From assembly GCF_007671685.1 (NCBI RefSeq), contig NZ_VCNL01000001.1, positions 744,001 through 808,000 of the forward strand: a stretch of 64,000 nucleotides of DNA, written 5' to 3'. The first letter of the stretch is position 1; every line of letters starts with the position of its first letter. Shown here piece by piece: positions 18,003 to 27,003 of this stretch. This stretch comes from Halorubrum salsamenti (GTDB lineage Archaea; Halobacteriota; Halobacteria; Halobacteriales; Haloferacaceae). Made by a program: the position numbers and the translations under genes. The notes beneath the pieces are model-generated. The model did no database searches, was not told the DNA's origin, and saw only the letters and a program-made list of their open reading frames with translations.

Positions 18003-18027
18003 GGGAATACCCGCCGAATGTATTCCC
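18003..18027. promoter_or_regulatory. Inverted repeat GGGAATAC-N9-GTATTCCC in halocyanin leader
   Basis: Perfect 8-bp arms (18003-18010 and 18020-18027) with a 9-nt spacer, ending 23 nt before the halocyanin ATG. This is a second palindrome of a different sequence within 45 nt of the CCGAACAGTTCGG site. It could be an operator for another regulator or a leader hairpin. Confidence 0.4.
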
Positions 18028-18050
18028 CCTACTACCCTACGTCGAGTCGC

Positions 18051-18599
18051 ATGACCCGACGCACACTCGACCGGCGGACGTTCGTTCAGACGACTGCTGC
18101 GGTCGGCGCCACCGTTGCGCTGGCCGGATGTAGCGGCGGCGACGGCGGCGATGGGAGTAGCGACGGCTCCGACGGAAGCGACGGCTCCGACGGTTCGGAT
18201 GGGTCGGACGGCTCCGACGGAAGCGACGGCGGCAGCGGCGGGGGAGAGACCCTCTCCGAGGAGCCGAACTACGACGGGTTCTTCGACAACGTGAGCAACT
18301 ACGACGGCACCGTCGACATGCGGGACGCCGACGAGGTGACCGTCGACGTCGGCGCCAACGACGGACTCACGTTCGGCCCGGCCGCGGTGGCGATCTCGTC
18401 CGGCACGACCGTCGTCTGGGAGTGGACCGGGCAGGGCGGCGACCACAACGTCTCGGCCTCCGACGGGGCGTTCGAGAGCGACACCGTCGGCGAGGAGGGC
18501 CACACCTTCGAGCACACCTTCGAGGAGGCCGGCACCTACACCTACGTCTGCACGCCGCACGAGGCGGTCGGCATGAAGGGCGCGATCTACGTTGAGTAG
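18051..18599 (+). CDS. Halocyanin-type blue copper protein with Ser-Asp-Gly linker
   Basis: A 182-aa Tat lipoprotein. DRRTFVQTTAAVGATVALAGC gives a twin-Arg signal ending in a lipobox Cys near residue 24. A flexible SDG-repeat linker of about 35 residues follows, then a plastocyanin-like domain with copper ligands His in GDHNVSA and Cys/His/Met in YVCTPHEAVGM. It is a likely electron donor to nitrous-oxide or nitrite reductase, given the neighbourhood. ATG 18051 fits the Tat signal better than an in-frame ATG 33 nt upstream. Confidence 0.92.
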   Translation: MTRRTLDRRTFVQTTAAVGATVALAGCSGGDGGDGSSDGSDGSDGSDGSDGSDGSDGSDGGSGGGETLSEEPNYDGFFDNVSNYDGTVDMRDADEVTVDVGANDGLTFGPAAVAISSGTTVVWEWTGQGGDHNVSASDGAFESDTVGEEGHTFEHTFEEAGTYTYVCTPHEAVGMKGAIYVE

Positions 18600-18683
18600 C
18601 GTCTCGAACCGCGAAGCCGATCGATTCGAACCCGTACTGACCGCACGCCGATGACGACCCCCGACCCCACTCACTGATCACCC

Positions 18684-19481
18684 ATGCCACAGGCACGCTT
18701 GCTGGTCGATTTACCCGACGGACCGTGGATAGCCGACGTGTCGCGCGACTTCCCGGACGCCGGGTTCCGCGTACTCACCGCGGTGCCGGACGAGAGCGCC
18801 GGCTTCGCGCTTATCAGGCTGACGGCCCGCGACGTCGACCCCGTGCTCGCGGAGATGAGAGATCACGAGGCGCTCTCGAAGGTGTCGGTGATGGCTCGGG
18901 GCGACGGGGTCGCGACCGTCCGGATCGAGACGACCGCCCCGCTGCTTCTGGCCGCCGCGAAGCGCTCGGGGCTCCCGATCGAGATGCCGCTCGACATCGA
19001 GAACGGCGTAGCGGAGGTCGACGTCACCGGCGAGCACGAGCGCGTCGCGGCCCTCGGCAAGCGGTTCGACGAGATGGGGCTCGACTACGAGGTCGAGCGC
19101 GTCCGCCAGCGCGTCGACCCGGTGCGGCTGTTGACGGACCGCCAACAGGAGCTCCTGCTCGCGGCCGTGGAGTTGGGGTACTACGAGGTGCCGCGTCAGT
19201 CCACGCTGACCGAGGTCGCCGACCACGTCGGGATCGCGAAGTCGACGTGCAGCGAGACGCTCCAGCGGGTCGAGCGGACCGTGGTGCGCGAGTTCGTCGA
19301 CGACCTCCCGAATCGACCGCTCGACGACGACGCGAACGCCCCCGAGACGACCGATGAGACCGACGCGGACGCCGAGACTGAACCGACCGATGAGACCGAC
19401 GCGGACGCCGACAGCGGCGCGGACCTCGACGCCGATACCGACGCGGAACCGGCGCCGAACCCCCAGACATACCACTCATGA
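18684..19481 (+). CDS. Bat-type HTH regulator
   Basis: A 265-aa protein. The first 150 residues form two strand-helix-strand repeats without cysteine clusters. The HTH_10 domain runs from LLTDRQQELLLAAVELGYYEVP to IAKSTCSETLQRV (about residues 150-205). A 50-residue acidic, Asp/Glu/Thr-rich tail follows. Its stop overlaps the start of the RiPP precursor by 4 nt, so regulator and peptide are coupled. It may control the surrounding denitrification accessory genes; direct evidence is lacking. Confidence 0.85.
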   Translation: MPQARLLVDLPDGPWIADVSRDFPDAGFRVLTAVPDESAGFALIRLTARDVDPVLAEMRDHEALSKVSVMARGDGVATVRIETTAPLLLAAAKRSGLPIEMPLDIENGVAEVDVTGEHERVAALGKRFDEMGLDYEVERVRQRVDPVRLLTDRQQELLLAAVELGYYEVPRQSTLTEVADHVGIAKSTCSETLQRVERTVVREFVDDLPNRPLDDDANAPETTDETDADAETEPTDETDADADSGADLDADTDAEPAPNPQTYHS

Positions 19482-19789
19482 GCGACACAGACGCCCACGC
19501 CCACGACGAGACCGCCGAACCGATCACCGACGAGGTACACGACAACTCCTGGTCGGCGAACCTCGAGAAGCCGAAGTACGCGGACGACGCTGACCTGGCG
19601 GTCCGCGACGCGCTGGCCGCCATCGACCACACGACGGCGGGCAACCACGTCAACCTAGTCACGCACGGGGACCTCGGGCATCCCGATGAGTTCCTCTACG
19701 ACGCGATCGAGCGGGAGTACGACCTCGACCCCGAGTACGTCGAGCAGTGCGGCTGCGGCGGCCACGTCACCCGCGTACAGGTGGCCTGA
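19478..19789 (+). CDS. CGCGG-family putative rSAM-modified RiPP precursor
   Basis: A 103-aa protein. After an acidic leader it has a conserved middle NHVNLVTHGDLGHPDEFLYDAI and ends in EQCGCGGHVTRVQVA. The CGCGG core near the C-terminus is the hallmark of a haloarchaeal family annotated as putatively modified by a radical SAM enzyme. The mature product is unknown. No radical SAM maturase or peptide exporter lies beside it; the only radical SAM gene in the window (59,128) has an RNA-modification role. ATGA overlap with the upstream regulator. Confidence 0.82.
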   Translation: MSDTDAHAHDETAEPITDEVHDNSWSANLEKPKYADDADLAVRDALAAIDHTTAGNHVNLVTHGDLGHPDEFLYDAIEREYDLDPEYVEQCGCGGHVTRVQVA

Positions 19790-19891
19790 CCGGCGAGTAG
19801 CGGCTGACCGGCGACCCCCAGACGGAGACGCCTCGGGATATTCACCCGTCTGCCACCACGCTTATTTTGACTGGGACGGTGACTCCGAGCA

Positions 19892-20803
19892 GTGACGTCT
19901 CCCCGCTCCCCGACCCTCCCGCTCGCGGACGGGACGATCTCGATCGGGTCGTTCGCGGATCCGATCGCCGTCGACCCCGATCCGTCACTTCTGGCGGCCC
20001 TCGTCTCGGCCTACCGAGACGCCGCTCCCGCGGCGGTCGATCCGGACCTCGACGCGTTGCGTTCGGCCGCACAGGCCGCGCAGACGGCCGATGACCCGCT
20101 CTCGCCGGCCACCGACCTCCCGACGCTTACGGTGCTGGCGAGTGGTCGGGCGGTCGACGCGCTCACCGATCGGTTTCACCCGGCCAGCCGGCTCGCGGCG
20201 CTCGCGGAAGCGGGCGTCTGGGACCTTCGGACGCTCGCCGAGCCGCAGCCGAACGCCGTCCTCGCGGGGCGGTCCGACGGCTGCGTGCTCGTCGCGGCGG
20301 CGGGCGAGCGCGACGGTGACACGGAGCGGTGGTGCCGGATCGGCGCCGACGCGACGCTCCGCGACCGCTACGACGCTCTCGTCGCGGACGCGGGGACGGT
20401 TCGGCTCCGCACCCCGAGCCGTCACCGGCTGTACGGGGCGCTCCGGGACCGGTGCGGGAGCGACGTCGCGGACGAGGCCGTGCGGCTGATCGACGAGGAC
20501 GCGGCGGGCTCCGATCCCCCGGACCGCGGCGAGGCGCGCCTCCGGGCGTACGCCGCCGGCGCGCGTCGCGGCGCGCTCGACCGCGACCTGCGGCGCGCCT
20601 GCGAGGACGCCGGGCTCGGGAGCGCGGCGACGTTCACTCGGATAAAACGGGACCTCTCCGAGGCCGACCTCCTTGGGACGGAGTCGGTCTCGCAACCGGT
20701 GGGGCGCCCCCGAGAGCGGCTCGTCGCCGACGGCGCGCTGGCGGACGCCCCGTCGCCGGCGGCGGCGCTCGCGGCCCTGAAATCGCTTCGGAACGGGGAC
20801 TAA
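19892..20803 (+). CDS. TbsP-like transcriptional regulator (DUF5821)
   Basis: A 303-aa protein with a GTG start. A TTATTTT box centred about 27 nt upstream makes a leaderless transcript starting at this GTG likely. The N-terminal two thirds is an alpha/beta domain, and the C-terminal part has a winged-helix-like segment ATFTRIKRDLSEADLLGTES followed by VGRPRERLV. This fits the haloarchaeal DUF5821 family, one member of which (TbsP) acts with TrmB in gluconeogenesis control. The assignment is from memory of the family. Confidence 0.7.
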   Translation: MTSPRSPTLPLADGTISIGSFADPIAVDPDPSLLAALVSAYRDAAPAAVDPDLDALRSAAQAAQTADDPLSPATDLPTLTVLASGRAVDALTDRFHPASRLAALAEAGVWDLRTLAEPQPNAVLAGRSDGCVLVAAAGERDGDTERWCRIGADATLRDRYDALVADAGTVRLRTPSRHRLYGALRDRCGSDVADEAVRLIDEDAAGSDPPDRGEARLRAYAAGARRGALDRDLRRACEDAGLGSAATFTRIKRDLSEADLLGTESVSQPVGRPRERLVADGALADAPSPAAALAALKSLRNGD

Positions 20804-20819
20804 GCTCCGACGGCGACGT

Positions 20820-22340
20820 CTAGTCGTCCTTCGTCTTGATGTCCGCGGAGAGCCCCTGCGCCATCTCGATCTTCTTCGAGTTGTTGAGGGTCCACGCGGT
20901 GCGGTCGGTGACCGCCTCGATGGCCTCACGGGCCGAGGGGTAGCCGTTCCCGGACTTCTTCACGCCGCCGAAGGGGAGCTGGACCTCCGCGCCGATACAG
21001 GGGAGGTTGCCGTACGCCAGCCCGAGCTCGGCGCGGTCGCGGTAGTAGTTGATCTGCCGGTAGTCCTCGGAGACGATCGCCCCGGCGAGCCCGTAGTCGG
21101 TTTCGTTCTGGAGCTCGACCGCGCGCTCGATGTCGCCGTCGTACTCCAAGAGCGCGACGTGCGGCCCGAACACCTCCTCGTGGGTACACCGGAGGTCGGC
21201 GTCGGGGTCGGCCTCGTAGACGAACGGGCCGATCCAGTGGCCGTCCTCGTGGCCGTCGGGTATCTCGTCGGCGTCGAGCTCGGTCCGATCGACGAGCACG
21301 TTCACGCCCTCCTTGCGGGCGAGGTCGTTGTACTCGGACACCTTCTCGAAGTGTTCGGCCTCGATGAGCGGTCCCATGAACGTGTCTTCGTTTAACGGAT
21401 CTCCGACGGCGACGGATTCTGCGACCTCGACGAACCGCTCTTTGAACTCGTCGTACACGTCCGTGTGGACGATCAGGCGCTCGGAGGAGACGCAGCGCTG
21501 GCCCGTCGTCTTAAACGAGGACATCACCGCGGAGTGGACCGCGATGTCGAGGTCCGCCGCCTCGGTGACGACGATCGCGTTCTTGCCCCCCATCTCGCAC
21601 GCGACACGCTTGCCGGCGACGCCGCCGAGCTTGTCCTGAATGTGATGGCCGACCTCGGCGGAGCCGGTGAAGACGACGGTATCGACGTCCTCGTGCTCGA
21701 CGATCGCGTTGCCGGCGTCGCCGAACCCCTGTACCATGTTGAACACGCCGTCGGGGATCCCGGCGTCGTCGAACATCTCCGCGATGATCTGCGCGCACCA
21801 CGGGGTCTGCTCGGCGGGCTTGAACACGACGGTGTTGCCCTCGACCAGCGCGATGGCCATGTGCCAGTACGGGATCGCGACCGGGAAGTTCCACGGAGTG
21901 ATACAGCCGGTGACGCCGCGGGGTTTCCGGCGCATGTACGCGTCCTTCGCCGGAATCTCCGAGGGGACGATGTCGCCCTTCGGGTGGCGCGCGTCGCCCG
22001 CGGCCCACTCGACCATGTGCGCGGCCTCGACTACGTCCGCCTTCCCCTCCGAGATCTCCTTGCCGCACTCCTTCGTGACTACCCGTCCGAGCTCGTCCGT
22101 CCGCTCGCGCAGCTCGTGGTACACGTCCCAGAGGTACTCCGCGCGCTGGATCCGGGAGAGCTCGCGCCACTCCTCGAACGCCTCGTCGGCGGCGTCGACC
22201 GCGGCCTCGACGTCCTCCGGCGTCCCGCGCTCGAACGTCCCGAGCGTCTCTCCGGTCGCCGGGTTCTCGCTCTCGAAGGTCTCCGAGCCCGCGCCCGAGA
22301 TCCACTCGCCGTCGATGTAGTGTTGATACGGGTCCGACAT
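20820..22340 (-). CDS. NAD(P)-dependent aldehyde dehydrogenase
   Basis: A 506-aa ALDH-superfamily enzyme. The catalytic Cys is in TTGQRCVSSERLI and the general-base Glu in ACEMGGKNAIVV. Also seen are the cofactor-binding VFTGSAEVGHHI, the PWNFPVAIPYWH stretch, and the terminal PFGGVKKSGNG. It oxidises an aldehyde to an acid. The substrate cannot be fixed; semialdehyde dehydrogenases are the nearest type I recognise. The start at 22340 gives the usual N-terminus YIDGEWISG. Confidence 0.9.
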   Translation of the reverse strand: MSDPYQHYIDGEWISGAGSETFESENPATGETLGTFERGTPEDVEAAVDAADEAFEEWRELSRIQRAEYLWDVYHELRERTDELGRVVTKECGKEISEGKADVVEAAHMVEWAAGDARHPKGDIVPSEIPAKDAYMRRKPRGVTGCITPWNFPVAIPYWHMAIALVEGNTVVFKPAEQTPWCAQIIAEMFDDAGIPDGVFNMVQGFGDAGNAIVEHEDVDTVVFTGSAEVGHHIQDKLGGVAGKRVACEMGGKNAIVVTEAADLDIAVHSAVMSSFKTTGQRCVSSERLIVHTDVYDEFKERFVEVAESVAVGDPLNEDTFMGPLIEAEHFEKVSEYNDLARKEGVNVLVDRTELDADEIPDGHEDGHWIGPFVYEADPDADLRCTHEEVFGPHVALLEYDGDIERAVELQNETDYGLAGAIVSEDYRQINYYRDRAELGLAYGNLPCIGAEVQLPFGGVKKSGNGYPSAREAIEAVTDRTAWTLNNSKKIEMAQGLSADIKTKDD

Positions 22341-22428
22341 GGGCGTTCGTTTCCGCCGCCACGTCCAAATATCCCACCCGACCATGGTCGGCAGAGTCTT
22401 TGTGATGCGATGCCACAGGGAGGGTATC

Positions 22429-23166
22429 ATGGCTATCACCGACCCGAACGGGGCGGAGGAGTGGTCCGGAACTCGGCTCACGCTCGACCTGTGGCACCCG
22501 AACTGCTGGGCGATCGAGGCGACGAGCCGGACCGACGGCGGCGTCCTCGCCCACGCGATCTACAACACCCCGAAGGCGGACGGCGACGCGCCGAATTCGG
22601 TGAACGGGCTGTTCACCGCCTTCGCGGACACGAACGAGGAGGTCGAGGAGCTGCTCGACGCGATCCGCGCGTCCGACCACGCGGGAGACCTCCTGGAACT
22701 GCAAGAGCGGTTCGGACGCGCCCGAGACGCGCCGGGGAACGTCGTGCGCGAGTTCTTTTTGGAGTACGACCCCGCGGACATGGTGTGCCCGACGCTTCTG
22801 GAACACGGGTTCGTGCACAGCGCTCCGGTCCGGATCGAGGACGGCCGCGAGGAGTGGCAGGTGTGCTTCGTCGGCGAGCGGACGGAGATCCGGGAGTCGC
22901 TCGACGCGGTGCAGGCGGACTCCGGCGCGGAAGTGACCGTGCAGTCGATGTCATCCTCGGGGCGACCGGGGCGGTCTCCCCGCGAGCAGCGCCTCGACAC
23001 GCTCACCACGACCCAGCGAGAGGTGTACGAACACGCCCGCGAGGCGGGGTACTACGAGTGGCCCCGAGAGGCGTCGACGCGAGAGCTCGCCGCCGACCTC
23101 GACGTGTCGAAGACGACGCTGCTCGAACACCTCCGGAAGGCGGAGTCGAAGCTGCTGGACCCGTGA
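22429..23166 (+). CDS. Bat-type HTH regulator
   Basis: A 245-aa protein and the third HTH_10 regulator in this window. The N-terminal 150 residues are a Bat-like sensing region (TLDLWHPNCWAIEATSRTDG). The HTH spans LTTTQREVYEHAREAGYYEWP to VSKTTLLEHLRKAESKL. ATG 22429 starts the conserved domain; an upstream in-frame ATG would extend into the promoter region shared with the divergent aldehyde dehydrogenase, which it may regulate. Confidence 0.82.
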   Translation: MAITDPNGAEEWSGTRLTLDLWHPNCWAIEATSRTDGGVLAHAIYNTPKADGDAPNSVNGLFTAFADTNEEVEELLDAIRASDHAGDLLELQERFGRARDAPGNVVREFFLEYDPADMVCPTLLEHGFVHSAPVRIEDGREEWQVCFVGERTEIRESLDAVQADSGAEVTVQSMSSSGRPGRSPREQRLDTLTTTQREVYEHAREAGYYEWPREASTRELAADLDVSKTTLLEHLRKAESKLLDP

Positions 23167-23314
23167 ACGTCGGTCTCCGATCGCCGATCCCCGAGCGCCG
23201 ACCCTATTGAATCCGCTCTTCGTTCAGTTCTGTAGGCGGATCGTCGGTTCTGACGGAGGTTACACCCGCGTCGTTAGAGAGCCCCGTCGGGCTTCGAGAT
23301 CGTCTCGGGCCGTC

Positions 23315-23716
23315 TCAAGCCCGAACGTCCACGTCAGCGAGCCGCCGCGCGAGGTACTCGGCGATCGAAACGTCCTCCTCCTCGACGAACCGCGCGACCT
23401 CCTCGCCGTCGGCGGTCTCGACGACGACCGTCGGGATCAGTTCGATCCCGTACTCGTCGACGCCCTCGCCCTCCTTGCCGTTCGGACCCTTCGTCACCGG
23501 GAAGTCCTCGATCCGGTCGTCGGGGACGCCGGCCGCGGCGAGCGCCGCGCCGAACGCCGGAAGCTGTCGCTGACAGTCGCCGCACCAGTCGCCGCCCCAG
23601 ACCTTGAACCGGTAGTCGCGGGCTCCGAGCGCGTCGAGTACGGCGGGATCGAACTCGTCGGCGTCGGGGGAGGCCGGGGCGTCACCGAAGTCGGGATCGA
23701 GCGTTTCGAGCGTCAT
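23315..23716 (-). CDS. Thioredoxin-fold protein with WCGDC motif
   Basis: A 133-aa cytosolic protein. The redox motif is WGGDWCGDCQRQLPAF (about residues 40-55), with the cis-Pro later in ELIPTVVVE. The CGDC dipeptide is a variant of CGPC, which changes the redox potential. Likely a disulphide reductase or bacilliredoxin-like partner. It is divergent from the cysteine synthase gene. Confidence 0.87.
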   Translation of the reverse strand: MTLETLDPDFGDAPASPDADEFDPAVLDALGARDYRFKVWGGDWCGDCQRQLPAFGAALAAAGVPDDRIEDFPVTKGPNGKEGEGVDEYGIELIPTVVVETADGEEVARFVEEEDVSIAEYLARRLADVDVRA

Positions 23717-23867
23717 ACCCGGCTGTACGCCGGCGACGCTTGTAAACGCCGCGTCGGTGGCAACGACTCGGAGGGGTCCGCCTGCTCCGACTTGCCGGAC
23801 GCGACTTGCCGGACGCAACTTGCCGCAGTCCGCGGGGCATTTGAGTGGCGCCCTCCTCCGATCGCTC

Positions 23868-24785
23868 ATGGACGACGACGCGTTGGACACGCTCGGTTCG
23901 CCGCTCGTGCGAGTCGGCTCGCCGCCCGGGACGACGGTGGCGGCGAAGGTCGAGTCGCGCAACCCAGGCGGCTCCGCGAAGGACCGCCCGGCGCTGTACA
24001 TGGTCGAGGCCGCAGAGGAGTCCGGCGACCTGACGCCCGGCGACGGGATCGTCGAGCCCACCTCCGGCAACACGGGAATCGGGCTGGCGGTGGTCGGCGC
24101 GGTGAAGGGGTACGAGGTGACGCTCGTGATGCCGGACGGCAAGTCGATCGAGCGCCGTCGGCTCATGCGCGCGTACGGCGCCGACGTGGAGCTCGTCGAC
24201 GGCGACATCTCCGACGCCAAAGAGCGCGCCGACGCGCTCGAACGCGAGGAGGGGATGGTCCAGCTCCGCCAGTTCGAGAACCCCGCGAACCCGCGGGCGC
24301 ACTACGAGACCACCGGGCCGGAGATCCTCGATCAGGTGGATGACCGCACCGTCGACGCCCTCGTCGCGGGCGTCGGCACCGGCGGCACCCTCACGGGGAT
24401 CGGGCGTCGCCTCCGGGAGGCGTTCCCCGACGTGCGGATCGACGCGGTCGAGCCGAGCGACAACGCCGTCCTCTCCGGCGGCGAGCCCGGAACCGACGAG
24501 TTCCAGGGGATGGGACCGGGGTTCGTCGCGCCGAACCTCGACACGGACCTGCTCGACGGGGTGCACACGGTCGACATCGAGGACGCCGAGGCCGAGTGCC
24601 GCCGGCTCGCGCGCGAGGAGGGGATGCTCGTCGGGCAGTCCTCCGGGGCCTCCAACCTCGCGGCCAAAGACGTCGCCGCCGAACTCCGAGAATCGGGCGC
24701 GTTCGCCGGCGAGGAGCCCCTCGTCGTCACCGTCTTCTGGGACAGCGGCGAGCGATACCTCACCGCCGGCACCTTCGACGAGTGA
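23868..24785 (+). CDS. Cysteine synthase family PLP enzyme
   Basis: A 305-aa type II PLP enzyme. The Schiff-base Lys is in NPGGSAKDRPA, the substrate loop is EPTSGNTGIGLA, and the phosphate cup is GVGTGGTLTG. The C-terminal part has VGQSSGASNLAA. This fits O-acetylserine sulfhydrylase (CysK/CysM), which makes cysteine from O-acetylserine or O-phosphoserine and sulphide. The usual 300-310-aa length is kept. Confidence 0.9.
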   Translation: MDDDALDTLGSPLVRVGSPPGTTVAAKVESRNPGGSAKDRPALYMVEAAEESGDLTPGDGIVEPTSGNTGIGLAVVGAVKGYEVTLVMPDGKSIERRRLMRAYGADVELVDGDISDAKERADALEREEGMVQLRQFENPANPRAHYETTGPEILDQVDDRTVDALVAGVGTGGTLTGIGRRLREAFPDVRIDAVEPSDNAVLSGGEPGTDEFQGMGPGFVAPNLDTDLLDGVHTVDIEDAEAECRRLAREEGMLVGQSSGASNLAAKDVAAELRESGAFAGEEPLVVTVFWDSGERYLTAGTFDE

Positions 24786-24878
24786 GCGCGGGTGCAACGA
24801 CGGCGGACCGGTGCGGTTCCGCCCGGAACCGAAAGCGTTGACCCCGAACCGGACCGACGAGTCGCCAGTGACGGTCGG

Positions 24879-26051
24879 ATGAGCTGGCAGTACCGCCACA
24901 CGGTGCTGTCGCTGTGTATGCTCGCGTTCCTGGTGACGTACTTCGCCAGGTTGGCGATCAGCCCCGTCGTCCCGCTGATCGTCGACGATTTCGGGGTGTC
25001 GAACACCGCCATCGGGGTCGCGCTCTCCGGGATGTGGCTGGCGTACGGCGCCGCCCAGTTCCCGAGCGGCGTGCTCGCGGACCGGTACGGCGAGCGGCGC
25101 GTCATCCTCGTCGCCGTCGGCGGCACCGCGGCGATGAGCGTCGTCCTCGCGGTCGCGCCCGTCTTCCCCGCGTTCGTACTCGCGGCGGTGTGCCTGGGGC
25201 TCGTCGCCGGGCTCCACTACGCCGTGGCGACGACGCTGCTCTCCCGGACCTTCGACGACATCGGGACCGCGTTCGGGCTTCACTCGGTCGGCGGGCCGCT
25301 CGCCGGGCTCGTGGCGCCCGTCGCCGCCGCGTGGGTCGGCGTCCGGCTCGGCTGGCGACCCGCGGTCGCGCTGGCCGCGCTGGTCGGCGCGCCGGTGTTC
25401 CTGCTGTTCGCGTGGCGCGTCCGCCCGACAGCGCCCCGGCGCCCCGACCAGCCGATGCGGGAGCGGTTCGCGCTCGCTCCGCTCGTCGAGCTCCTCTCGC
25501 GGCCGAGCGTCCTCCTCCCGCTGTTCGTCGCGATGATCGGCACATACGTGGTCCAGGGCGTGATGTCCTTCCTCCCCACCTTTCTCGTCGAGTTCCGCGG
25601 GTACTCGCCGTCGGCCGCCGCCGGGGTGTTCTCGGCGTTCTTCGTCGTCCGCGCCGTCGCGCAGGTGGGGCTCGGGCGACTGTCGGACAGCGTGGGCCGC
25701 GACGCCGCCATCGGCGCGGCGATGCTCGCGGGAGCGATCGGTACCGCCGCCTTCGTCCTCGGCCCGGGGATCGCCGGCGTCGCGGTCGCGGTGCTGTTGG
25801 CCGGCTCCGGCGCGAGCTTCTTCTCGGCGATCGACCCGCGGTTCATGGACGCGCTCGACGACGCGGAGCGCGGCGCCGGGTTCGGGCTCGTCCGGACGGT
25901 GTACACCGTGATCGGCTCAGCGGGCTCCGTCGGCGTGGGACTCGCCGCCGACCTGTTCGGCTGGGGCGTCTCCTTCTCGATCCTGGCGGCCCTGTTCGGG
26001 GTCACGTTCGCCGTGCTCGTCGCGAACCGGGCGCTCGGGACGGGGTACTGA
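24879..26051 (+). CDS. MFS transporter
   Basis: A 390-aa protein with 12 predicted transmembrane segments. The loop 2-3 motif is GVLADRYGERRVI and its repeat in the second half is GRLSDSVGRDAAIG. The N-terminal SLCMLAFLVTYFARLAISPVVPLI resembles the NarK/oxalate-formate and MFS_1 groups. The substrate is unknown. It follows cysK by about 90 nt. Confidence 0.85.
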   Translation: MSWQYRHTVLSLCMLAFLVTYFARLAISPVVPLIVDDFGVSNTAIGVALSGMWLAYGAAQFPSGVLADRYGERRVILVAVGGTAAMSVVLAVAPVFPAFVLAAVCLGLVAGLHYAVATTLLSRTFDDIGTAFGLHSVGGPLAGLVAPVAAAWVGVRLGWRPAVALAALVGAPVFLLFAWRVRPTAPRRPDQPMRERFALAPLVELLSRPSVLLPLFVAMIGTYVVQGVMSFLPTFLVEFRGYSPSAAAGVFSAFFVVRAVAQVGLGRLSDSVGRDAAIGAAMLAGAIGTAAFVLGPGIAGVAVAVLLAGSGASFFSAIDPRFMDALDDAERGAGFGLVRTVYTVIGSAGSVGVGLAADLFGWGVSFSILAALFGVTFAVLVANRALGTGY

Positions 26052-26159
26052 CGCGGGGGCGGCCGGACGCGTCCCGACGCGAGGCGGCTGACAGAACGCC
26101 CGTGGGACGAACTCGCACCCGACCCGAAACTACGAGTTGGTCCGGACCGAACTCGGGGT

Positions 26160-26951
26160 GTGCACGACTACCACGTCCATTCGAACTACTCGGACGGCGC
26201 GTTCCTCCGCCAGATGGTGGACGCCGCCGCCGACGCGGGAGTCGACGGGGTGGGGATCGCCGACCACTGCAACGTCTCGCCCGACCCGAGCGCGGAGCGG
26301 TTCAAGCGCGTACTCGGATTCAACCTCGATCTGACCCACGAGCGGCGACGGGAGGCGATCGAGGGACTCCGCGGCGACCCCAGTGTCGAAGTCGACGTGT
26401 TCGACGCCGTGGAGATGGACTACGACCCCGACCACGAGGCGGCGATCGCGGACTTCCTCGACGAGGCCGGGTTCGACTACGCGATCGGGAGCGTCCACGA
26501 CCTCGACGGCGCGAACGTCCACACGCGCTCGCACTTCGCCGACAAGCCGGCCGACGAGCGGCGGGCGCTCGTCGACCGGTACTTCGAGAAGCTGGTCGCG
26601 CTGATCGACGCCGAGCTGTTCGCGATCGCCGCGCACCCGGACCTGATCGAGCGCAACCCGCACCTCCGCGGGTTCGCGACCGAGGACCACTACGCCGCGG
26701 TCGTCGAGGCGTTCCGGGACTCGCGGACCGTCCCGGAGATCAACGCCGGGCGCCTGCTCGACGACTACGGGGAGTTCCACCCGGCGCCCGCCTTCCTCGA
26801 CCGCCTCGTCGACGCCGGCCTCCGGGTGAGCGTCGGCACCGACAGCCACGAGCCGAAGGTCATCGCGCCTCGGACCGACGAGATCGAGGCCGAACTGGAC
26901 CGGCGCGGGCTCGATCCCGTCCGGCCGGCCGAGATCGCGGAGGACGCCTGA
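26160..26951 (+). CDS. PHP-domain phosphoesterase, histidinol-phosphatase-like
   Basis: A 263-aa protein with a GTG start. It opens directly with the PHP metal motif HDYHVHSNYSDG. Further ligands lie in GIADHCN, VEMDYDPDHE, AIGSVHDLDG, AIAAHPDLIERN and VGTDSHEP, so all four PHP motifs are present. Members hydrolyse histidinol phosphate or other small phosphates. The GTG is used since no ATG precedes the first motif. Confidence 0.87.
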   Translation: MHDYHVHSNYSDGAFLRQMVDAAADAGVDGVGIADHCNVSPDPSAERFKRVLGFNLDLTHERRREAIEGLRGDPSVEVDVFDAVEMDYDPDHEAAIADFLDEAGFDYAIGSVHDLDGANVHTRSHFADKPADERRALVDRYFEKLVALIDAELFAIAAHPDLIERNPHLRGFATEDHYAAVVEAFRDSRTVPEINAGRLLDDYGEFHPAPAFLDRLVDAGLRVSVGTDSHEPKVIAPRTDEIEAELDRRGLDPVRPAEIAEDA

Positions 26952-27003
26952 CTGCGCCGCAGGCGGCCGGTTCTGCGCATCCCTCGATCGGCCGACTCCC
27001 CGA

